From NCBI RefSeq assembly GCF_002811925.1, contig NZ_NPDS01000002.1, forward strand, positions 62,001 through 126,000: 64,000 nucleotides of DNA, given 5' to 3'. Positions within the stretch are counted from its first letter, which is position 1. Each line of letters begins with the position of its first letter. This stretch comes from Leptospira barantonii (lineage in GTDB: Bacteria > Spirochaetota > Leptospiria > Leptospirales > Leptospiraceae). The notes below the pieces were generated by a model. It saw only the letters and a list, made by a program, of their open reading frames with translations. It did not search any database and was not told where the DNA came from. Below are positions 51,480-58,525 of this stretch, piece after piece. A program made the translations under genes and the position numbers.

Positions 51480-51908
51480 ATGCAAACTGATAGTATCTCA
51501 ATGAATCGAGCCGCGGACGGAAATAAAATTCTTTCCATAATCTCTAAAGTTTATCTCGCTTTGAACCTTGCGGTTTACGGCGGCTTTACGGTCGGATTTT
51601 TTATTCTTCCGGTTCGACTCGCATCTTTGATCGGAATCGAAATCAGAGATTCCGCGGCGCTCGCCGATTTTAGGGCGATGTACGGAGGACTTTGTCTTGG
51701 TATAAGCGCTATCTTCATTTTGGGTTGGTTCAAGGAAGAATTTAAAAAGTCGTCCATCGTTTTGGCGCTTACCGCGGCAGTCGGTCTTTTATCGGGAAGA
51801 ATTTACACTCTCCTTTTAGATGGACCGGGTAACGAATACATTTACATCAGTATGGCCACCGAGATCGGAGCGATCGTGATCGGGACTTGGCTTTTAAAAC
51901 GTTCCTAA
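51480..51908 (+). CDS. DUF4345 family membrane protein
   Basis: A 142-residue protein with four membrane helices (YLALNLAVYGGFTVGFFILP, FRAMYGGLCLGISAIFILG and later helices). It fits DUF4345, a small family of unknown role. The start is preceded by AAGGTAGG. The gene stands alone downstream of the AraC regulator and ends just before a terminator of the convergent lipoprotein gene. Confidence 0.78.
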   Translation: MQTDSISMNRAADGNKILSIISKVYLALNLAVYGGFTVGFFILPVRLASLIGIEIRDSAALADFRAMYGGLCLGISAIFILGWFKEEFKKSSIVLALTAAVGLLSGRIYTLLLDGPGNEYIYISMATEIGAIVIGTWLLKRS

Positions 51909-51910
51909 TC

Positions 51911-51945
51911 AAAAAAACACCCTCGATCGTACGGGATCGAGGGTG
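51911..51945 (-). terminator. Terminator of the lipoprotein gene at 52043
   Basis: CACCCTCGATC (51919-51929) and GATCGAGGGTG (51935-51945) form an 11-base stem; on the minus strand it is followed by seven T. It points leftward, toward the end of the minus-strand lipoprotein gene about 100 bases away. Confidence 0.75.
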
Positions 51946-52042
51946 AAGGGGAATTACCGTTTCATACAACGCGAGCCGGCGAACCCGCGTTTTACTCGGA
52001 GCGGATTCGCCGTTTTGTTCGTTACGGATCTAAGAATGAATC

Positions 52043-52591
52043 TTATCTTCTACAACGAACACGAAACGAAAGATTCACGTCCGGAATGTTACTTGCCGCG
52101 AATTGTTTCGTAATCGGGCAATCCAATACTTGAAGATCGAAAATCGTCGCTGAAGTTTCCTTAACCGTCGCGGTACAAGTTCCTCTGACGTTGTTTGTTC
52201 CCGCTCCATAAACTCCTCCGGCCGTATCGATATCCAAGGCCGATCCGCCTTGACCCAACGTATGCGTCGTCGTTTGCGAGAAGTTGATATTATGGATGTT
52301 TAGAATCGGAAGGTTATCCGTGTCCACCATCTGAACGATAATACCGCCGACACCCGATACGCACAATTGTTGATTGGTCAATACAAAACTCTCCGATCCC
52401 ATCTTCATCAAGGCGGTTCCGTCCGTCGGTTGTGGAAGATCCACAGGCCCTGAGTTTCCGGTTAACGCCAGTAAGGCGGCGATCGGGGTTAGATCCGCTT
52501 TTTTATCGTCGGCGCAATTCGAGAAACTGATCGCCGCTCCTATCAGAGTGATAGCCAAGAACAATCTAACCGTCTTTTTTTGTGTTTGCAT
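52043..52591 (-). CDS. Small lipoprotein, paralogue of 56451-57008
   Basis: A 182-residue protein with a signal peptide ending in ISFSNC. Its mature part, Thr/Gly/Asn-rich and beta-like, ends in VLDCPITKQ and NLSFRVRCRR. The protein at 56451-57008 has the same size, a lipobox, the FSQTTTHTLGQ-like and IFDLQVLDC-like segments and ends in SVSFRIRCAKE, so the two are related. Both are preceded by AGGAG. Function unknown; surface or periplasmic location likely. Confidence 0.75.
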   Translation of the reverse strand: MQTQKKTVRLFLAITLIGAAISFSNCADDKKADLTPIAALLALTGNSGPVDLPQPTDGTALMKMGSESFVLTNQQLCVSGVGGIIVQMVDTDNLPILNIHNINFSQTTTHTLGQGGSALDIDTAGGVYGAGTNNVRGTCTATVKETSATIFDLQVLDCPITKQFAASNIPDVNLSFRVRCRR

Positions 52592-53191
52592 TAAGGTCTC
52601 CTATATTGGAACTAAACGCCTAAAAACGGAAACAAACGTCCGTTAGTCGCGTTGTCGTTCGAATCAGATAACTCATGCCCGAAGAAAGTTTTTCAAATTT
52701 GGAAATAATTTTATTCCATATTTCCCGTCGTTCATTCCGCTCTTATAAGTCGGCGCGAGTTCTAAAATCTTCGTAACGAAAAATTTAAGAAATTTTTTTC
52801 CGAAAGATGAACGTTATGCGTCTTTCAGTTGTTAACGCGGATTCTTTTTTTAGGGGGATTTTTCGGACTAAAGCGCGGAAAATTAGAACACCGAGGATTT
52901 GCGGAATAAGATTTCTCGTTTTTGCGTTTTAAGATCGGATTCGAATTCGGAATTATTTTACGCTCGGTTGAACGTGCGTTCTTAATTTATAAGTTGTCAA
53001 AAAGTTATTTTTTCGTTTTGAAACTTCCGTTACGTAAAACGGTTTTCGGGAAGGTTTTTCCTTTTTCATTTTTGAAAAATCGACGATCTCATTTTTATCC
53101 CGTTTCGCAACGAATTCGATTCTTTGATTGCGTTAGTTGTGTTTCCGGATAGGGTTGGACGACCTAAATATAGACGAAGAGAAAAATCACG
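52592..53191. other. 600-base intergenic region without a convincing gene
   Basis: It separates a leftward lipoprotein gene from the rightward phospholipase-like gene, so it must hold two promoters. AT-rich with TTTTTT and GAAAAAT tracts around 52790-53090. A 76-residue open frame at 52922-53152 lacks codon character and a good ribosome binding site. No repeat, RNA or operator recognised. Confidence 0.55.
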
Positions 53192-54568
53192 ATGAACAGT
53201 AAAAAAATTGCAACCTTCGAGCCGCTATTTGTATCTCACCCGATTTCTTTTTTTAAATCGAGGATCGGCGTGCGGTTCGGACGTTTGAGCCTTCTATGGA
53301 TCGTTTCGCTCCTCATTCTTTTGCCCGGAACGTTGTTTTCTTGGGGAACACACTATCTCGTTATGGACCGGGCCCTCGAACATCCATCGATGAAGTTTAC
53401 TTCGGAGGAAGTTTCTTCCGAATCCCTGGATTCTTTCGTAAAGAAGGAGAAGGATTCCCTAAAAGTCCTCTTTGACGAGTTTGCCGTTTGGGAAGAATCC
53501 AGAGGTTCAAAACGTTTTAAAAAAGTGGAATTTAATGCGAAATCACCCACGGTTGTCGATTTTTTAAAGGCCGCGAGACTCAATCCTTCCACGAAATTCG
53601 CGGAAGTGGAAAGAATTCTTCCCGGATCCAAATCGATGTCGGGTAACGTGCCGGTTACTTCGATCACTCCGTATCTGCCGGACCTTCCCGAACTTCCGGC
53701 GAGATTTCAATCCACGGCCGGAAGAAAAATTAAAATCAGAAACGTTTTGTATACGTTTATCGACGAACCCGATTGGGGAATGGATCACAGTCTTTGGGGT
53801 TTCGAAGAATACGGATACGGAAAACAACCGTATGGAAAACCGGAAGGGGAAAGTAGTAAGGCCCCGTTTCACATGCAGTTTCAAAACGAGAATTGGCTGA
53901 TCTCCCTTTTTGCGCCGGAGGTCGTCGAGGGTGGAATGATGTTGGACCGAATCGAATTATTCTCCCGTCTTTCCAAACTCGCCGGAAAAACCGGTCATGA
54001 ATATTGGAGATATCGATTTGCCGCTTGGGCCTGTCATTATATGCAAGATATCGGGCAACCGTATCACTCAAAGGCGGTTCCCGACGCCGGATTCTTTTAT
54101 TATGTTCGTTACGTTTTTTCTTCGAAGGAAACCAAAAAGGAAATGAAAGCGAAAACCACACAGTTGGTCGCCAATCGTCACTTTTTATATGAGGACTTCG
54201 TTTCCTACGGACTCATTCAATTTTATAAAAAATCGACTCCGGTTACGACCGCGCTTACGAACTTTCTAACCAAAGACTACGAAGGATTTCCGGGTGAATC
54301 GTCGAACAGCGATTTGATGAAATTCGTCGGGAAGCAAGCGTCCTCGCACTCCGCCGATATCAACGCGTCGATCATCGATACGTTCGGGCACGAATATACA
54401 ATGAAACCTGAATATGATCTGGAAAAGGAACTCGGGACCAAAATGAAGGAAATTTTTCCGACCTTGGACCCGGAAAAGGCGGATCATCTTTTGGAGGAGA
54501 CCGGTCGGGACTTTTCCTTAACCGGTTCCGCAACGAGGGAAATGCTCCATTCTCTCCTGAAAAACTGA
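53192..54568 (+). CDS. Secreted zinc phospholipase C / S1-P1 nuclease-like protein
   Basis: A 458-residue protein. A hydrophobic signal segment (RLSLLWIVSLLILLPGTLFS) ends just before W51, and cleavage there would give the mature N-terminal Trp that ligates zinc in this superfamily (WGTHYLVMDRAL, with H54). Other expected ligands are in place: D194 to H199 in DEPDWGMDH, H282/D286/H292 in HYMQDIGQPYH (spacing 0, +4, +10 as in P1 nuclease), and H330/E334 in HFLYE. It should be a periplasmic or secreted metallo-phosphodiesterase acting on phospholipid or nucleic acid. It is longer than P1 nuclease (~270 residues) by about 140 residues. No homolog name is certain. Confidence 0.78.
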   Translation: MNSKKIATFEPLFVSHPISFFKSRIGVRFGRLSLLWIVSLLILLPGTLFSWGTHYLVMDRALEHPSMKFTSEEVSSESLDSFVKKEKDSLKVLFDEFAVWEESRGSKRFKKVEFNAKSPTVVDFLKAARLNPSTKFAEVERILPGSKSMSGNVPVTSITPYLPDLPELPARFQSTAGRKIKIRNVLYTFIDEPDWGMDHSLWGFEEYGYGKQPYGKPEGESSKAPFHMQFQNENWLISLFAPEVVEGGMMLDRIELFSRLSKLAGKTGHEYWRYRFAAWACHYMQDIGQPYHSKAVPDAGFFYYVRYVFSSKETKKEMKAKTTQLVANRHFLYEDFVSYGLIQFYKKSTPVTTALTNFLTKDYEGFPGESSNSDLMKFVGKQASSHSADINASIIDTFGHEYTMKPEYDLEKELGTKMKEIFPTLDPEKADHLLEETGRDFSLTGSATREMLHSLLKN

Positions 54569-54770
54569 AATTTCCGAGAAACTCGGGGAGTTCCCGCATT
54601 CTTCGGCTCAAAAAAGCTTTCTGATTTCGGAATCGATCAGTCGATTGCGGTCAAAAATCATAAGTCTGGTCGAAGATGTCGGAATTCCGAGATAAGATTC
54701 TCCCCGAAAAGCGAAAGGTTCCGACCTGGGGTTTTTCCAAAATTTCGAATCGAATTGGGAGAATAGGGAA

Positions 54771-56345
54771 ATGACTCAGAAATTGAAAGAGAAGACTGAA
54801 AAAGCGAAAACTTCGGATTACGCGGTTTTGGACGCGGTGATCGTCGGAACCGGATTTGCCGGGCTCGGTATGGGAATCCGTTTGAAACAAGCGGGCGTCC
54901 ATTCGTTCGTGATTTTGGAACAAGCGGACGGAGTGGGCGGAACCTGGAGAGACAATCATTATCCGGGAGCGGCCTGCGACGTGCAGTCGCATTTGTATTC
55001 TTTCTCGTTTGAAAGAAATCCGAACTGGTCCAGGATGTACGGACTTCAATCCGAAATTCTAAATTATCTAAATCATTGTACGGATAAATACGATCTTAGA
55101 TCGCATATTCATTTTAACAACTCCGTGAACTCCGCGGTGTTCGACGAAAAATCGGGGCTGTGGCACGTAACGTCGATCAACGGAAATTCCTATAAATGCA
55201 GAAGTTTTATCAACGGTTCCGGCGGTCTCAGTCGTCCCGTTCTTCCCGATATTCCGGGACTGAAAAAATTCAAAGGGAAGATGTTTCATTCCGCGAGATG
55301 GGATCATTCTTACGATCTGAAGAATAAAACCGTTGCCGTGATCGGAACGGGTGCGAGTGCGATTCAGATCGTTCCCGCGATTCAGCCTAACGTCAAAAAA
55401 CTTCACCTATTTCAAAGAACCGCTCCTTGGGTGATCGCAAAACCAGATCGTGCGATTTCAAAAGGCGAAAGATGGCTGTTTCGGATTTTTCCTCCGGCTC
55501 AGTGGTTGTTCCGTCTCGCGATTTATTGGATGTTGGAATTCAGAGTGATCGCGTTTACGATTCATCCGGGTCTTATGAAGGCCCTTGAATTTTTCGCGAA
55601 AGGTTATATCAAAAAGCAGGTTAAGAATCCCGAACTCAGACAAAAGGTGACTCCGAATTTTACGATCGGTTGTAAGAGGGTGTTGATCTCGAACGAATAC
55701 TACGGTGCATTACAAAAACCGAATGTGAATGTGATCACGAATCCGATTCGGGAGATTAGGGAGAATGGAGTCGTAACCGAAGACGGGGTCGAACATCCGA
55801 TCGACGCTTTGATTCTCGCCACAGGATTTCAAGCCGCGGAAGCGATGTCTCCTTTCGAGTTGAAAGGACTCGGAGGTTTGGATCTGAACGACGCTTGGAA
55901 AAACGGAGCGGAGGCTTATCTTGGAACGACCGTTTCCGGTTTTCCGAATCTCTTTTTGATCGTCGGCCCGAACACGGGACTCGGTCATAGTTCCATGGTG
56001 TTGATGATAGAATCTCAGATCAATTATGCGCTTCAGTGTATTCTTTCCTTACGTAAGAAAAGATTGAAGTTCATCAACGTCTTGAAGGAAGTACAGGACA
56101 AATACAACCGAAACATCCAAAGAAGACTCGAGAAATCCATTTGGAACACGGGTGGATGCGTTAGTTGGTATCGCACGAAAAGCGGTAAGAACACGACTCT
56201 TTGGCCGGGTTTTACGTTTGAGTTCAGATTGAAAACGAAGTCGGTCAATCTTTCGCACTACGAGGTCGCTCAATCGGACGATCAGTTGGAAAGTATCGGT
56301 TTGGTTTCCAGGATCGCGATGTTGTTTTCCGGAATTTTTAGTTGA
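54771..56345 (+). CDS. Flavin-containing Baeyer-Villiger-type monooxygenase
   Basis: A 524-residue FAD- and NADPH-dependent enzyme. The first nucleotide-binding motif is VIVGTGFAGLGMG; the Baeyer-Villiger fingerprint FKGKMFHSARWD (FxGxxxHxxxW) is present, and the second binding loop is AVIGTGASAIQ. DALILATGFQ and GPNTGLGHSS follow. It oxidises ketones or related hydrophobic compounds in the cytoplasm; substrate unknown. Start has GGGAGAATAGGG upstream. A clear terminator follows, so it is a single-gene unit. Confidence 0.88.
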   Translation: MTQKLKEKTEKAKTSDYAVLDAVIVGTGFAGLGMGIRLKQAGVHSFVILEQADGVGGTWRDNHYPGAACDVQSHLYSFSFERNPNWSRMYGLQSEILNYLNHCTDKYDLRSHIHFNNSVNSAVFDEKSGLWHVTSINGNSYKCRSFINGSGGLSRPVLPDIPGLKKFKGKMFHSARWDHSYDLKNKTVAVIGTGASAIQIVPAIQPNVKKLHLFQRTAPWVIAKPDRAISKGERWLFRIFPPAQWLFRLAIYWMLEFRVIAFTIHPGLMKALEFFAKGYIKKQVKNPELRQKVTPNFTIGCKRVLISNEYYGALQKPNVNVITNPIREIRENGVVTEDGVEHPIDALILATGFQAAEAMSPFELKGLGGLDLNDAWKNGAEAYLGTTVSGFPNLFLIVGPNTGLGHSSMVLMIESQINYALQCILSLRKKRLKFINVLKEVQDKYNRNIQRRLEKSIWNTGGCVSWYRTKSGKNTTLWPGFTFEFRLKTKSVNLSHYEVAQSDDQLESIGLVSRIAMLFSGIFS

Positions 56346-56370
56346 GATCTTTTCGTTGAAATTAAATTAC

Positions 56371-56412
56371 CGAGCTTCGATTCATAAAAAATCGAGGCTC
56401 GTTTTTTTTTTT
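56371..56412 (+). terminator. Terminator of the monooxygenase gene
   Basis: CGAGCTTCGATT (56371-56382) pairs with AATCGAGGCTCG (56390-56401) with one G-T pair, and is followed by eleven T. It is 25 bases after the stop codon. Confidence 0.85.
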
Positions 56413-56450
56413 AAGGGTGCTTTGTAGAGGGAACTCATATTTATTTTTCT

Positions 56451-57008
56451 CTATTCTTTAGCGCATCGAATCCGGAACGATACGGACAAGTTTGCAAACC
56501 CGTTGCTTACCATATTGCAATTTAGAATTTGAATATCGTAAACACCAGCGCTGTTCTCGAAGAGATACGCGGGACAACTTTGATTCTGCTCGATCGTATA
56601 ACCGGTTCCACTTGCAATGTTCACGTCCAGATTCGGAAGTTGTCCGGAATATAAAAGAACGTTCGAATTTTTGCTGAAGTCGATCGCATCGAGCGCTATG
56701 GCGGGAGCTCCGTTTCCCCCGGATTTGTTAAGATTTACGAAGAAATTTCTACATCCGTTGACTTGGTTCAACGTATGTGACTGTCCGTTCTCTATGAAAG
56801 TCGCCGTATTCAGCGCGGGTTGACTCAGACTTCCTGCGGGAGGTCGGCCCTGTCCGTTTCCGGCTCCGTTTTCACCGATAACACCTTGTGAAAACAACAA
56901 TCCGATCAAAGGAAGAGTTTCGTTTTCTTTTTTATCTTCGCAACCTACTGTTATTAAGCTCAGCAAAATCGCCGTAACCAAATATTTGTTTAAACCGTTT
57001 CGGTTCAT
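56451..57008 (-). CDS. Small lipoprotein, paralogue of 52043-52591
   Basis: A 185-residue protein whose signal sequence ends in ITVGC. The mature region includes a Gly/Asn/Pro-rich linker (GENGAGNGQGRPPAG), then a beta-like domain with CRNFFVNLNKSGG and a closing VYDIQILNC...SVSFRIRC. The ending and the Cys placement match the protein at 52043-52591. Function unknown. The two paralogues frame the phospholipase-like and monooxygenase genes, all within 5 kb. Confidence 0.75.
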   Translation of the reverse strand: MNRNGLNKYLVTAILLSLITVGCEDKKENETLPLIGLLFSQGVIGENGAGNGQGRPPAGSLSQPALNTATFIENGQSHTLNQVNGCRNFFVNLNKSGGNGAPAIALDAIDFSKNSNVLLYSGQLPNLDVNIASGTGYTIEQNQSCPAYLFENSAGVYDIQILNCNMVSNGFANLSVSFRIRCAKE

Positions 57009-57516
57009 TCAAGACTCCTTTTGTGCCGTTATGCGACACATCTATGAAAACAAATGAAAAAAATTTTTTTCATTTACGACGTCTTCTTTCGCGCGTTGTG
57101 GAACCCATTTGATTACTTGAGAGAAGCGTTTTATTTTTGATTTTATGCGTTCGTTTATTGGATCGAGAAACAATTTCATAGAAAGAGTTGATTTCGTGTC
57201 GAATGATGGGTATGTTATACAAGCATAGGAATCGAAAATCGTCAGAGATTCATTTTGAACGGATATAAGAAATCTGATAAGATCTTTACGTGTCCTGTGT
57301 CGAATCGAAGTCGATTTAATTGGAAATATATTTTTGACTAAAAACTTTTATTTTTTCACTCGTGTTCAAATTTTGAACGATGACTGAAAGAACGAAAGAA
57401 TTCGTTTGTTGCTAACGGATGAGTGTGTAAATCAAATCTTAAGAGGTTGTTATCAGTCGTATGAAATTCTTTTTAAGCGGGTTTAATTCTAACTATGACG
57501 CGAAGGAATCCATTTG
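57009..57516. other. 508-base intergenic region, AT-rich
   Basis: It contains no long open frame. Divergent promoters for the lipoprotein and the LytTR gene must lie here. A TTGTGCC-type region is at the left end and several TATAAT-like hexamers in the middle (57200-57360). The only coding candidate is an 18-codon ORF at 57461-57517. Confidence 0.5.
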
Positions 57517-57517
57517 A
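57461..57517 (+). CDS. Short upstream ORF, possible leader of the LytTR gene
   Basis: ATG at 57461 opens an 18-codon frame (MKFFLSGFNSNYDAKESI) whose TGA (57515-57517) overlaps the ATG of the LytTR gene (57517) as TGATG. A weak AAGAGG lies 14 bases upstream. The overlap suggests translational coupling; chance is also possible for so short a frame. Confidence 0.35.
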   Translation: MKFFLSGFNSNYDAKESI

Positions 57518-57867
57518 TGTTGCTTAACGAAATGGAATTGAACGGGGCGATGTTTCGAGGAGTCGATCGCAATCTTTTTGTCACTTTTTCGAATATCGTT
57601 TACATATCGTCTAACGGAAGATACTCCGTGTTGCACACGTTGGATCAAAACCTGGAAGTTGTGGGCACCTTGAAACAAACCCTACAAAAACTGAAATCGG
57701 AAAAATTCGTAAGGGTTCACAAACAGTATATTATAAATATGGAATTTTTGGGTCACGTGGAGTATCTTACGGACGGAATTCATTTTGCGTATATGACGGA
57801 CGAAGAGAAAAGCCAGGTTCCCGTGAGTAGGGTGTATCTTACCTACACATCGACAAGAGAGGAATGA
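57517..57867 (+). CDS. Stand-alone LytTR DNA-binding protein
   Basis: A 116-residue protein that is little more than a LytTR domain: NIVYISSNGRYSVLHTLDQ, then VGTLKQTLQKL and FVRVHKQYIINMEFLGHVEYL. There is no receiver or membrane domain attached. It should bind DNA and regulate a nearby gene; the PycTM-like gene about 100 bases downstream on the same strand is the closest candidate. AAGGA lies upstream of the ATG. TTG at 57514 is a less likely start. Confidence 0.83.
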   Translation: MLLNEMELNGAMFRGVDRNLFVTFSNIVYISSNGRYSVLHTLDQNLEVVGTLKQTLQKLKSEKFVRVHKQYIINMEFLGHVEYLTDGIHFAYMTDEEKSQVPVSRVYLTYTSTREE

Positions 57868-57964
57868 TTTATACGATCCTATGTTAAAAAATTTCCGAAC
57901 CCCGCCTTAAATCTGATTTTCTATTTGAAGCTCCTTTTCAATCTTGTCCGAGACACTTCCCAAA

Positions 57965-58504
57965 ATGCAGTCAGAATATTTTTCAAACACCCGGGCTCGA
58001 TCCTCGGTGGATTATCTGTTAAGAACCGTTCACCAGCACCACGTCCAGTTGAGTCTTATGGCGGATCAAAAAGCCAATATCCTAATCGCGGCGTCCTTCG
58101 TGATTCTTTCTTTGGCGCTCGGCTTTTTACAAAGAGGTACTTACGTAACCGGAATCGTTCTTCTGATGGGTTTTATTGCGATCGCGGCTTCCTTAGCGAT
58201 TTTTGCGGTGATGCCCTTGTCTAGACCGGATAAGATTCGAAAGAAGAATCCTTTGTTCTTCGGAGATTTTGCCTCGGACGACGAGGATACTTTTTTTAAG
58301 AACGTAGAAGCCGCGCTCGAATCGGACGCTTCCCTCTATAAGGCGATTTCGTTCGATATCTATCAGATGGGAAAGACCATCTACTTTACGAAATATAGAT
58401 ATATCCGTTGGAGTTATCGTTTCTTTTTGGCGGGATTTTTTAGCGGAGGAACTTTGATAGTTTTCGAAAGTATCGGTTGGATTCCTTCTTTGATTCGTGG
58501 ATAA
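57965..58504 (+). CDS. PycTM-like (Pycsar effector family) membrane protein
   Basis: A 179-residue protein. The cytoplasmic start is followed by the family signature LSLMADQKANILIAASFVIL, then a second membrane helix (VTGIVLLMGFIAIAASLAIF), a soluble loop, and a third hydrophobic segment near the end (FFLAGFFSGGTLIVF). This is the PycTM family; in Pycsar anti-phage systems a cyclic CMP/UMP signal makes PycTM disrupt the membrane. No cyclase gene is within the window, so here it is an orphan and may have another role. Start uncertain: TTG 57944 would add seven residues. Confidence 0.75.
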   Translation: MQSEYFSNTRARSSVDYLLRTVHQHHVQLSLMADQKANILIAASFVILSLALGFLQRGTYVTGIVLLMGFIAIAASLAIFAVMPLSRPDKIRKKNPLFFGDFASDDEDTFFKNVEAALESDASLYKAISFDIYQMGKTIYFTKYRYIRWSYRFFLAGFFSGGTLIVFESIGWIPSLIRG

Positions 58505-58525
58505 ACCCGGGACGAACCTAAAACC

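Noticed and set aside
52922..53152. 76-residue open frame in the long intergenic region
   Set aside because: Amino-acid composition is phenylalanine-rich noise from AT-rich DNA, no ribosome binding site, no domain.
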